From positions 1-55,309 of the forward strand of contig JAJRQI010000041.1 of the NCBI GenBank assembly GCA_024280335.1: a stretch of 55,309 bases of DNA, given 5' to 3'. Made by a program: the position numbers and the translations under genes. The notes below the pieces were generated by a model. The model saw only the letters and a program-made list of their open reading frames with translations. It had not been told where the DNA came from and made no database searches. The stretch comes from Deltaproteobacteria bacterium (lineage in GTDB: Bacteria; Desulfobacterota; Desulfuromonadia; Desulfuromonadales; Geopsychrobacteraceae). Below, one piece after another: positions 33,000 through 41,211 of this stretch (position 1 is the first letter of the stretch; the number at the start of each line of letters is the position of its first letter).

Positions 33000-34649
33000 T
33001 CATTCCTCATCCATAAACGGATATTCGAACGATTGCGGCGGTACAAAGTTTTCCTTGATCGTGCGGACTGAAGCCCAGCGCATCAGGTTCTGCTTGCTGC
33101 CCGCTTTGTCGTTGGTGCCGGAAGCGCGACCACCGCCAAAGGGTTGCTGGCCGACGACGGCACCGGTCGGTTTGTCGTTGATATAGAAGTTACCGGAGGC
33201 ATTGACCAGCTTGGTCATCGCCAGACTGACTGCGGTGCGCTGCTGAGCAAAGATGGCGCCGGTCAGACTGTAGGGGGAGGTTTGATCGCAGAGTTCCAGC
33301 GTGGCTTCGTAGTCGGCATCCTTGTAGCAGTACATGGTCATCACCGGGCCGAAAATTTCCTCTTCCATGGTGCGAAAATGCGGGTTGCTGGTGGTGATCA
33401 CCGTCGGCTCGATAAAGAAGCCTTTACTGTCATCATAGTTGCCGCCGATAACAATCTCGGCATCCTCGGCCGCTGCTGCATAATCGATATATTCAGTGAT
33501 GGTGCTGAATGCAGCTTTGTCGATGACGGCGTTGAAGAAGTTACCGAAATCACAGACATCGCCGGTTTTGATCCGCCCGGTCTGGGATTTCAGCTCCGCC
33601 AGCAGCGGCTCCCAGAGCGATTCCGGGATATAAGCGCGGGAGGCGGCGGAACATTTTTGTCCCTGATACTCAAAAGCACCGCGGACAATTCCGGTTGCCA
33701 GGGCTTGGACATCGGCCGAAGCATGGGCAAAGACAAAATCCTTGCCGCCGGTTTCGCCGACGATCCGTGGATAGGTTTTGTATTTGTTGTCGGCGATGTT
33801 CTGGCCGATCTGCCGCCACATCCCCTGAAAGACCGGGGTGCTGCCGGTGAAGTGAATGCCGTTGAAATCGGGGCTGGCGAGACAGACGTTGCCGACATCG
33901 CTGCCGGAACCGGGCACAAAGTTGATGACGCCATCCGGCAGACCCGCTTCCTGCAGCAGTTTCATCAAGTAGTAGGGCGCATAAACCGCTGAAGAGGCCG
34001 GTTTCCAAACCACCGTATTGCCCATGATCGCCGGAGCAGTCGGCAGGTTGCCGGAGATCGCGGTGAAGTTGAACGGCGCTACGGCAAAGACGAAGCCTTC
34101 CAGCGGGCGGTGCTGAACATAATTCCAGATCGGCGACGGTGAATGCAACGGCTGCTCGGCGTAGATTTCCTGGGCGAAATAGACGTTGAAACGGAGGAAA
34201 TCGATCAGTTCGCAGGCAGCATCAATTTCAGCCTGAAAGGGACTCTTGCTGATATTGAGCATGGTTGCGGCATTGATCAGAAACCGGTAGGGGCCGGCCA
34301 GCAGATCAGCCGCTTTGAGAAAAATCGCCGCCCGCTCTTCCCAGCGCAAACTTTCCCAGACCGGCTTGGCCGCCATCGCCGCATCGATCGCCAGCTGTAC
34401 TTCTTTCGCGCCGGCCTTGTGATAGCTGCCCAGTTGCAGCGAGTGATCATGGGGGCAGGCAATTTTAGCCAGATTGCCGGTGCGGACTTCTTTGCCGCCG
34501 ATGATCAAAGGAACCTCAATCTGCTTCGCCTTTAACTCCTCGAGCGCCTCTCGGATCTTCCGCCGTTCCGGTGTCCCTGGAGCGTAAGAGAGAACAGCTT
34601 CATTCTGCGGGAAGGGAATATTGATTGCTGCATTATTCAGAAGGTTCAT
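33000..34649 (-). CDS. pruA: L-glutamate gamma-semialdehyde (P5C) dehydrogenase
   Basis: An aldehyde dehydrogenase of 549 residues, oxidising glutamate semialdehyde to glutamate with NAD+. The catalytic cysteine is in YQGQKCSAASRAY and the general base in IVGETGGKDFVFAH; FTGSTPVF lies in the cofactor-binding fold and the C-terminal NFYINDKPTGAVVGQQPFGG is typical. The length and sequence match the long P5C dehydrogenase form. GAGGA sits 5 nt before the ATG. It is the first gene of the proline oxidation unit and has a sigma-54 promoter 78 nt upstream. Confidence 0.95.
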   Translation of the reverse strand: MNLLNNAAINIPFPQNEAVLSYAPGTPERRKIREALEELKAKQIEVPLIIGGKEVRTGNLAKIACPHDHSLQLGSYHKAGAKEVQLAIDAAMAAKPVWESLRWEERAAIFLKAADLLAGPYRFLINAATMLNISKSPFQAEIDAACELIDFLRFNVYFAQEIYAEQPLHSPSPIWNYVQHRPLEGFVFAVAPFNFTAISGNLPTAPAIMGNTVVWKPASSAVYAPYYLMKLLQEAGLPDGVINFVPGSGSDVGNVCLASPDFNGIHFTGSTPVFQGMWRQIGQNIADNKYKTYPRIVGETGGKDFVFAHASADVQALATGIVRGAFEYQGQKCSAASRAYIPESLWEPLLAELKSQTGRIKTGDVCDFGNFFNAVIDKAAFSTITEYIDYAAAAEDAEIVIGGNYDDSKGFFIEPTVITTSNPHFRTMEEEIFGPVMTMYCYKDADYEATLELCDQTSPYSLTGAIFAQQRTAVSLAMTKLVNASGNFYINDKPTGAVVGQQPFGGGRASGTNDKAGSKQNLMRWASVRTIKENFVPPQSFEYPFMDEE

Positions 34650-34726
34650 GGTTTTCCTCTTTTTCTGTCTGTTTACTCCGGCGATTTATTCACCTGTGCA
34701 TGTCGGGAATGATCCTATGGCCTTCA

Positions 34727-34742
34727 GCAAGGAGGGTGCCAA
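34727..34742 (-). promoter_or_regulatory. Sigma-54 (-24/-12) promoter of pruA
   Basis: On the minus strand TTGGCACCCTCCTTGC matches the sigma-54 consensus, with the invariant GG and GC exactly one helical turn apart. It points toward pruA and ends 78 nt before its start codon. The sigma-54 activator gene immediately upstream is the obvious regulator. Confidence 0.8.
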
Positions 34743-34745
34743 ACT

Positions 34746-34766
34746 ATGTTCTGCGGTATAGAACAT
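34746..34766. promoter_or_regulatory. Perfect inverted repeat next to the pruA promoter
   Basis: ATGTTCT and AGAACAT separated by 7 nt, only 4 nt upstream of the -24 element. A dimeric regulator could bind here. It is closer than activator sites usually are, so it may be a repressor or a secondary activator site. Confidence 0.45.
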
Positions 34767-34866
34767 GGCTCGAACAGACCAAGAAGGGGGAAATTATACC
34801 TTCAATTTCAGATATTTCCTGATACATCGTGAGAATAATCGAGAAACCAAGAGAGGCGGTTCGGAA

Positions 34867-34879
34867 TTTCTGCCAGAAA
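34867..34879. promoter_or_regulatory. Palindrome upstream of pruA, candidate enhancer
   Basis: TTTCTG-C-CAGAAA, a 6-1-6 palindrome about 125 nt upstream of the -24 element, at the distance normal for sigma-54 enhancer sites. The 420-nt gap between pruA and the activator gene holds this, the promoter, the other inverted repeat and the copy-B repeat; nothing else was recognised there. Confidence 0.4.
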
Positions 34880-34943
34880 CAACCGGCGACCGAATTATGC
34901 ATTTTCGCATATTCAACCGCCTGTTTTCCCTAATTCAGCTGAG

Positions 34944-35071
34944 GCTCTTACATCAGTCGTCACCCCCGTGAAAATAGGGGTCCAGCTGCCAGGCTGTCCC
35001 GGAGAATTTCTGGATTCCCGCCTGCGCGGGAATGACGAGTGATTGATTTTTCGGACCCTTGCAAGAGGCTC
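34944..35071. repeat. 128-bp repeat element, copy B (inverted to copy A)
   Basis: The inverted counterpart of 32825-32951. The outer end, read on the minus strand as GAGCCTC, reaches the stop codon of the sigma-54 activator gene. Together the two copies bracket pruA and its promoter. Confidence 0.8.
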
Positions 35072-36815
35072 AGCTGAGGCCATGTTTTTTCAGTTTTCGG
35101 GCGATGGTCGATTGGTTGACCCCCAGAGCGGCAGCGATCTTGGTCTGACTGCTAAAATGCGCTGTCGCCTTACTCAGCAGGCTCTTTTCGACCTGGTCGA
35201 GCGCTTGTTGCAGGCCGATCCCTTCGGGCCAGTCAAGCTCATTGAAATCGAGGCCGGCGGAACGACTGTTCACCTGGGCCGGCAGGTCCGGCAGGTCGAT
35301 CAGTTCGGTTTCGGACATGACCACCAACCGTTCGCAGATATTCATCAATTCACGGACGTTCCCCGGATAAGGGTAGCTGGCCAAGGCATCGAGGGCGACC
35401 CGGGTCAGACGTTTTTTAACCCCGACCTGTTTGCTGAACAGTTCGATATAGTGGCGGATCAGCGGCACCACGCAGTCACGCCGTTCGCGCACCGCCGGTA
35501 CCTGGATCGGGATGACGTTGAGCCGATAGTAGAGATCGAGGCGGAAGAGTCCCTGCTCGACCATCTCTTCCAGATTACGGTGGGTCGCGGCCAATACCCG
35601 AACATCAAGGTTCTTGCCGTTGGTCCCGCCCAGTCGGGTGATCCGGCCATCCTCCAGAAAGCGGAGCAGTTTGACCTGCGACGGCAGCGGCAGCTCGGCG
35701 ATTTCGTCTAGAAACAGGGTGCCGCCGTCGGCCAACTCGAAGTGTCCAGGTTTGCCGCTGATCTGCGCACCGGTAAAGGCGCCCTTTTCATAACCAAAAA
35801 GTTCTGCTTCGATCAGCGACTCGGGGATCGCACCGCAGTTGATTTTAATCAGTGGATGTTCGGCCCGGCCTGATTTTTTATGGATCAGATCGGCAATCAA
35901 CCCCTTGCCGACCCCTGTTTCGCCGAGCACCAGTACCGAGGAATCGACCTTAGCGACCTTGATCGCCTGCTGCAAGGCCCGCAGCATTGCCGGGCTGCGG
36001 GCGATGATCGAACGTGAATCCAGCTCAGCGTGCTGCATCGCCAGCATCTGGTCGCGAAACTGGTCGCGGATCGCCTCCTGCTCTTCCAGTTCCCGCTGCA
36101 AACTGTCGATTTCGGTAATATCCCGTTCACTGACGACGATCCGGATCAGCTCGCCTTGATGGTCGAAAACCGGCGAAGCGATCGAGATCAGCTTGCGCCC
36201 ATCCTTGTTTTGCAGTTGGCTGACCCGCTGTTTTTTCTGGCTCGCTTCCAGCGCCGCAGAACGATCGATAAAACCGCTGGCGATCAGTTCCCGCATATTG
36301 CGGCCGACGATTTCAGCGGCAGCGGTTTGGTGAATCCGCTCCGAAGCAGGGTTCATACGGATCACGTTGGCATCGGCATCACAGACGAACAGGCCGTCGG
36401 AAGAGGAGTCGATGATCGTATCCAGCTCACCGGTCAGAACCTGAAAGGAGGGCAACTGACGGGTCATGCTGTCAAGCTGCCGGCTATCGACCAGTACACA
36501 GACGGCTCCGGTGACTCGATCGCCGGCCAGTTGCGGATTGATGCCGATCAGGTATTCCTGCCCAGCCACCTGGAGCGGCATTTCAACGCCGGGCACAGTT
36601 TTCTGCAGAACTTTTTCGGCTTGCCGCCAAAGATCGGGAAGTTTGACCTGTAGGGAATCGCCGGGGTTTATGCTCAGTCGTTCCCGTGCCAGATGACTTG
36701 CCAGGGTGACCTCACCCCGCAGGTTCATAATGATCATGGCGCGTGCCGAGGCATCGGCCAGCGATTGGAGGGCGTTGTCGCAACAACGATTTAAGGAGCT
36801 ATTCATGATAATCAT
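35070..36815 (-). CDS. Sigma-54-dependent activator with PAS domain, probable proline catabolism regulator
   Basis: An enhancer-binding protein of about 581 residues. An N-terminal PAS-like region (about 1-110) is followed by a second PAS domain (about 118-240), then the AAA+ domain with Walker A GETGVGKG, YEKGAFTGA, Walker B LFLDEIAEL and LAATHRNL, and a Fis-type helix-turn-helix (QTKIAAALGVNQSTIARKL). The start is uncertain: ATGs at 36845, 36815 and 36806 lack a good ribosome site, and I prefer 36815. It lies directly upstream of the pruA promoter and shares its whole PAS-AAA-HTH part with the activator at 25377-26795. RocR-like activators that respond to amino acids are a reasonable comparison. 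Confidence 0.9.
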   Translation of the reverse strand: MIIMNSSLNRCCDNALQSLADASARAMIIMNLRGEVTLASHLARERLSINPGDSLQVKLPDLWRQAEKVLQKTVPGVEMPLQVAGQEYLIGINPQLAGDRVTGAVCVLVDSRQLDSMTRQLPSFQVLTGELDTIIDSSSDGLFVCDADANVIRMNPASERIHQTAAAEIVGRNMRELIASGFIDRSAALEASQKKQRVSQLQNKDGRKLISIASPVFDHQGELIRIVVSERDITEIDSLQRELEEQEAIRDQFRDQMLAMQHAELDSRSIIARSPAMLRALQQAIKVAKVDSSVLVLGETGVGKGLIADLIHKKSGRAEHPLIKINCGAIPESLIEAELFGYEKGAFTGAQISGKPGHFELADGGTLFLDEIAELPLPSQVKLLRFLEDGRITRLGGTNGKNLDVRVLAATHRNLEEMVEQGLFRLDLYYRLNVIPIQVPAVRERRDCVVPLIRHYIELFSKQVGVKKRLTRVALDALASYPYPGNVRELMNICERLVVMSETELIDLPDLPAQVNSRSAGLDFNELDWPEGIGLQQALDQVEKSLLSKATAHFSSQTKIAAALGVNQSTIARKLKKHGLS

Positions 36816-36901
36816 CGATCCACGGGAACTGGCAGCCAACACCATTATGCATCAACGCATGAAATATGCAACGAAGCATAGCGGCACGACTGGTTTTTCC
36901 G

Positions 36902-38845
36902 TCAGGGCCCGATGTCAAAAGGGTAGCTGCGGGTCAACGAATCGGTAGCGACCAGGATTGTTACCGCCTCGATCTGGCCGTTGAACAGCTGCTGCAGGCT
37001 GAGCTGTCCCCCGGCCTGCTGCCAGGTAGCCCCTGCTTCACGCAGCGGCTCCTTTTGCCGATTGAAGGCGCGGATACTCAGCAGCTCAACCAGCTCTCCC
37101 TGAAAAGTCAGTGAAATCTGGTTGTCGCTCAAGGCTTCAAGCGTCAGGGTCTTCCCCGCAAGTTGAATTTGCCTGCCGATATCTTCAGCGCCTAATTGCA
37201 TCGATTCAATGCCGAGCGGCAAATTCAATTCCAGCGTCCCGCTGATGCTGCGGATCTGCTCCGGCCGTGTTCCCTGCTTCAGGTAGATACTGCGAGTACC
37301 GGAATAACGATCGGCTTCACTGCGGCCGGAAAGGATGTTCACCCACTGAAAGGCCGCTGTTTCGAAGCTGTGGTTGCGGTTGTAAAGATCCCGGCCGGAG
37401 CTATCGCTCACCCGGTCGATCAGGATGCGGGCGAAACGGCGGGGCGAGATAGCCAGGTTCGGCAGTTCCGCTAATTTGAGTTTCAACCAGAGCTGCGGGG
37501 AGTCAGGGCTGGCCCAGAAGTGGCTGTTTTCCAGCGTAGCCGGGCCAAGGCTGACGCCGTTCATTTCCGGTTCGACGAGCCGTTGACGAGCCAGCAGGCG
37601 GTTGTAATCGGCTGCCGATAGCGATTCGGGGACAGTAAATACCGGAGGTTCCCCCTGTTCTTCGGTCAACTCCTCCAGCGAGGCGACGGGGCCGATCGCC
37701 AGCTCGGAAAAGATCGAAATGCTGTCGTTCGCCAGGAACAGACGAGTCTGCAGGTCCTGCTGGTGGGCGATCAGCAGCACACCGGGGATGACCAGCCAGC
37801 CGAGTGTCGACAGACCCAGGTAGAAGCTACGGCCTGCTGAACGAACCGGTGCCGGGCGGCTGATCTGGCAGCGCTTCAAATCCTGGTAGAGCAGATAGGT
37901 GTAGAGCAGCGAAAAGGGTGTCAGCAAAAGCGTCAGGACAAAATTGACCGTCGTCCCGATCAGCGGCAGACGCCCGGCCAGGGTTGAGATTGCGATAGAA
38001 ACCAGCACCAGCAACAAAATTCGAGAGAAGATCGCCCACCAGTGGCCGCGAACCAGTTGCTGACTTTTCTCCAGCGCCGCCAACCCGCCGGTGCCGTCCT
38101 CAGCAAGGACATAGTGGCTGAAGAAGAACCGGACGGCGAAAAGGATGCCGGGGATGACCAGCAGCAGCGACCCGCCGCCAACCGTCAACAACAACAGCAA
38201 CAGCAGCCAGGTGAACTTGCCGAGCGTTCTCCACCCTGGAAAGAAAGTTTGACGAATATTGAGTTGCGGCTGTACCACCTGCTGGAAGAGACTGGTAATC
38301 ATCCAGGTCAAGCCGAAGCAGCCGTAGGCAGCCCCTGTCAGCAGGCAGGCCCAGGCAAGCGCCCGATTGCCCATGACCAATTCAGGAAGAAAAATGCTTG
38401 CCAGCAGCAGCGGTGCAAAGATCAGCAGAGTGGCCAGCAGATAGATCGACAGCAGGTTCCAGCCACGGCGGCAGAGTAATTCCCAACTGGCGGTCAGCAG
38501 TGTCCCGATCCCCATCAGTTGATATTGCTGAGGATTTTGCGGAGCTGTTTTATGCGGTCTGCGGCCCTCTTCAAGACGGAAGCTATGTTGGCAGCGGCGA
38601 CAGCTCAAGGTGGCCTGCGGGTCGGTTTTGCGGTTGCCGGGGAGTTGCCGCAGCAGGCCGCAGTGCGGGCAGGTAATGTAATCTCCGGCGGCAGCGTTAG
38701 CCGGGTTTTCAGCCTGGAAATCCGTCGGATCGAAATGGAAACCTTGGCAACATTGTGGACAGCGGGCCCTGGTTACCTTGTCCGGCAATCGTTCCTGTGG
38801 CGTGTTGCGATTGGTTCCGCAGTGCGGGCAGGTAATAATCGGCAT
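36902..38845 (-). CDS. Double zinc-ribbon membrane protein of unknown function
   Basis: A 647-residue protein. The N-terminus has two zinc-ribbon modules of the MJ0042 kind: CPHCGTNRN...ARCPQCCQGF and CPHCGLLRQ...LSCRRCQHSF. A membrane domain follows (about 110-350) with around six to eight helices, including LLSIYLLATLLIFAPLLLA and LGKFTWLLLLLLLTVGG. The C-terminal ~300 residues form a soluble domain of no family I recognise. I chose the ATG at 38845, with AGGAAA about 6 nt upstream; the frame is open to 38911. It lies 16 nt after the Sel1-repeat gene and is probably its operon partner. Function not known. Confidence 0.75.
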   Translation of the reverse strand: MPIITCPHCGTNRNTPQERLPDKVTRARCPQCCQGFHFDPTDFQAENPANAAAGDYITCPHCGLLRQLPGNRKTDPQATLSCRRCQHSFRLEEGRRPHKTAPQNPQQYQLMGIGTLLTASWELLCRRGWNLLSIYLLATLLIFAPLLLASIFLPELVMGNRALAWACLLTGAAYGCFGLTWMITSLFQQVVQPQLNIRQTFFPGWRTLGKFTWLLLLLLLTVGGGSLLLVIPGILFAVRFFFSHYVLAEDGTGGLAALEKSQQLVRGHWWAIFSRILLLVLVSIAISTLAGRLPLIGTTVNFVLTLLLTPFSLLYTYLLYQDLKRCQISRPAPVRSAGRSFYLGLSTLGWLVIPGVLLIAHQQDLQTRLFLANDSISIFSELAIGPVASLEELTEEQGEPPVFTVPESLSAADYNRLLARQRLVEPEMNGVSLGPATLENSHFWASPDSPQLWLKLKLAELPNLAISPRRFARILIDRVSDSSGRDLYNRNHSFETAAFQWVNILSGRSEADRYSGTRSIYLKQGTRPEQIRSISGTLELNLPLGIESMQLGAEDIGRQIQLAGKTLTLEALSDNQISLTFQGELVELLSIRAFNRQKEPLREAGATWQQAGGQLSLQQLFNGQIEAVTILVATDSLTRSYPFDIGP

Positions 38846-38861
38846 CAAAGTTTCCTGGCGG

Positions 38862-39959
38862 TCAGAGAGATTCCCAGAATTCGGCGGCTTCTTTCCAACG
38901 CAGCGCTTCATCCATATCCTGTGGGACCCCCTTGCCGGTCGAATACATCACGCCGAGACAGTACTGGGCCTTGGTGTGCCCTTGGTCGGCGGCGCGGGCC
39001 AGCCATTTCTTGCCTTCCAGAAACTCACGCTTCACCCCTTTGCCGTTGAGATGCATGATACCGAGGTTATACTGGGCATCAGCATTGCCGGACTTGGCGG
39101 CCTCCAGCCACCAGTGATAAGCGAGTTGCAGATCCTGAGCCGTACCGATCCCTTTGGCAAAGTGGTGGGCAGCCGCGACCTGAGCCCGCTGGTGGCCGCG
39201 GGTGGCCGCCTGTTGCAGCAGAACAACCGCAGAAGAAGGGTCGCGAACTTCGTCATTGCCGCTGCTGAACAGTTTGCCGAGTTGGTAGATCGCCTCCAGA
39301 TCGTTCTGTTCGGTGGCTTTTTGCAGCCAGTTGCGCGCTTCGGTGAAACTCTGCAGAACCCCGGTTCCCCTCGCATACATCATCCCCAGATGGTACTGGG
39401 CGGTCGGCAAGCCCTGTTCGGCGGCCTGGCGCAGCCACTGACGAGCCTTGGAGTAGTTTTTTTTCACTCCCTTGCCGACCAGATACATGTGGCCGAGGGT
39501 GAATTGCACCTTCGGGTTGCCCTGTTCGGCGGCCAGACTCCACCAGCGCCGCGCTTCGAGGAAGTCTTTCGGTACGCCGTTCCCTTTGGCGTACATCAGG
39601 CCCAGATTGTACTGAGCGTCTGAGAGATTCTGCTCGGCCGCCAAACGGAACCATTTGATGGCATCATCGTAGTCAGCGGCGACACCACGTCCCTTGATGT
39701 ATGCCTGGCCGAGGAGATTCTGGGCTCGGGCGTAGCCCAAGCCTGCCGCTTGCTGGTAGTACTTGATCGCCTCGGCCTGATTTTCGGTGATTCCCTTGCC
39801 GGCATCGTACATCCGGCCGAGCATGAAAATCGCCCTCGGGTAGTTTTCCTGGGCTGCCAAGCGAAACCATTTCATTGCTTCAGCAAAAGATTTTTCCACT
39901 CCCTTGCCTTGAAAGTAGTTCATGCCGAGGCGATAGTGTGCTTGGGCCATTCCTGTCAT
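38862..39959 (-). CDS. Sel1-repeat protein
   Basis: A 365-residue protein made almost entirely of about ten Sel1-like repeats of 36 residues (AQYNLGLMYAKGNGVPKDF...EARRWWSLAAEQGNP and similar), which stack as paired helices and mediate protein-protein contacts. No signal peptide or membrane segment is visible. One repeat (around GKLFSSGNDEVRDPSSAV) is longer and diverged. The ATG at 39959 has GAGGGG 5 nt upstream. It is the first gene of a unit with the zinc-ribbon membrane protein, a possible partner. Confidence 0.88.
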   Translation of the reverse strand: MTGMAQAHYRLGMNYFQGKGVEKSFAEAMKWFRLAAQENYPRAIFMLGRMYDAGKGITENQAEAIKYYQQAAGLGYARAQNLLGQAYIKGRGVAADYDDAIKWFRLAAEQNLSDAQYNLGLMYAKGNGVPKDFLEARRWWSLAAEQGNPKVQFTLGHMYLVGKGVKKNYSKARQWLRQAAEQGLPTAQYHLGMMYARGTGVLQSFTEARNWLQKATEQNDLEAIYQLGKLFSSGNDEVRDPSSAVVLLQQAATRGHQRAQVAAAHHFAKGIGTAQDLQLAYHWWLEAAKSGNADAQYNLGIMHLNGKGVKREFLEGKKWLARAADQGHTKAQYCLGVMYSTGKGVPQDMDEALRWKEAAEFWESL

Positions 39960-40055
39960 CGGGTCCCCTCTTGCCGTGCAGCCTTTCAGAGCTATCAGAA
40001 AATCTGCGGAATTCAGTTACATTTAAAGGATACATACTACACCAGTTCAACCCCC

Positions 40056-40084
40056 TTGTGGCAGAGAGAAAATAATAATATAAT
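40056..40084 (+). promoter_or_regulatory. Sigma-70 promoter of cheV
   Basis: TTGTGG and a perfect TATAAT with 17 nt between them, in the A+T-rich 195-nt gap between the divergent Sel1 and cheV genes. A transcript from here would have a leader of about 60 nt before the cheV ATG. Confidence 0.55.
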
Positions 40085-40154
40085 AGTTGCTAATTGATTG
40101 CAAATAGTTAAAATGATCAAATGGTTCTATTCCGAGAGTGAAAGGTCTTAAGAA

Positions 40155-41147
40155 ATGAGCAAAAGCGTTGCGAAGCAGGGAAAGCAGGAGATCCTGCTTG
40201 AAACCGGCACCAACGAGATGGAGATCATCGAGTTCTATCTCAGTGACCAGCCTTTCGGGCTCAATGTACAGAAGTTGAAGGAGATCATCCCATTCGATCC
40301 GACAGCCGTAACTGCGGTTCCCGACCGGGGAGAGTCGATGCTCGGCACCCTGCTGTTGCGCGGCAGCACCATTCCGCTGGTCGATCTGAAGACCCATATG
40401 GGAAAAAACAGCACAGAAATAGCTGAAGATGCCCGGCAGGTGGTGCTGGTCTGTGAGTTCAACGGTCGGGTCAACGGGTTCAAGGTAGACGGAGTCAACA
40501 TGATCCACCGAGTCTCCTGGAGCGATGTCCAGCCGATGGCCGCCTTTATCGATCAATATCGTCCCCGCTTTACCGGCAGCATCAATATTGAGGGACGGGA
40601 AATTCTGATCGTCGATCTTGAGCATATTGTCAGTGAGTTCGATCCGGAATCGGCGCTCGATTACGATGTCGAGATTTTCACCGATGAAAGCAAGGCCGCC
40701 TGTCCGGCCACCCGTCAGGAGATGAAACTGATGATGGCTGAGGATTCTTCGCTGATCCGCAATGGTATCAAGAAAGTTCTCACCTCATCAAACTACACAG
40801 ATTTGCAAGATTTCGTCGATGGTGAGTTCTGCTACCAGGCGATCATGAAACTGAAAAAACGGGTGATTGCCGAAAACGGGAATATCCTTGATCACCTGAA
40901 TCTGTTGATCACTGACATCGAAATGCCGCGCCTGGACGGCTTGACACTCTGTCGGAGAATCAAGGAAGACCCGGTTCTGAAGGATATAAAAGTGATCCTC
41001 TTCTCCTCGTTGATCAATGAGCAGATGGCATACAAGTGTGATGATGTCGGTGCGGACGGTTATGCAACCAAGCCGCAGATTCCTTATCTGGTGCAGATGA
41101 TGGATGAATTTTTAGGGATTGTCGGGGTGAGAAAAGATGGTGCGTAG
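40155..41147 (+). CDS. cheV: Chemotaxis protein CheV (CheW-response regulator)
   Basis: A 330-residue fusion of a CheW-like coupling domain (about 20-170; EIIEFYLSDQPFGLNVQKLKE, GTLLLRGSTIPLVDL) and a receiver domain (about 190-325) with the phospho-accepting Asp in LLITDIEMPRLDG and the conserved lysine in GYATKPQ. CheV links chemoreceptors to CheA and is tuned by phosphorylation. AAAGG 9 nt before the ATG. No other chemotaxis genes are adjacent, so it works with a signalling array encoded elsewhere. The two Sel1-repeat genes on either side run in the opposite direction. Confidence 0.92.
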   Translation: MSKSVAKQGKQEILLETGTNEMEIIEFYLSDQPFGLNVQKLKEIIPFDPTAVTAVPDRGESMLGTLLLRGSTIPLVDLKTHMGKNSTEIAEDARQVVLVCEFNGRVNGFKVDGVNMIHRVSWSDVQPMAAFIDQYRPRFTGSINIEGREILIVDLEHIVSEFDPESALDYDVEIFTDESKAACPATRQEMKLMMAEDSSLIRNGIKKVLTSSNYTDLQDFVDGEFCYQAIMKLKKRVIAENGNILDHLNLLITDIEMPRLDGLTLCRRIKEDPVLKDIKVILFSSLINEQMAYKCDDVGADGYATKPQIPYLVQMMDEFLGIVGVRKDGA

Positions 41148-41174
41148 CCGGGGAACTCGCTGATAGTTTGAAGG

Positions 41175-41207
41175 CAAAAGGTCGACGCTGATTTCGTCGA
41201 CCTTTTG
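41175..41207. terminator. Bidirectional terminator between cheV and the second Sel1 gene
   Basis: CAAAAGGTCGAC and GTCGACCTTTTG form a perfect 12-bp stem with a 9-nt loop and A/T tracts on each side, so it can stop both the plus-strand cheV transcript and the minus-strand Sel1 transcript whose stop codon lies 5 nt away. Confidence 0.8.
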
Positions 41208-41211
41208 TTAT

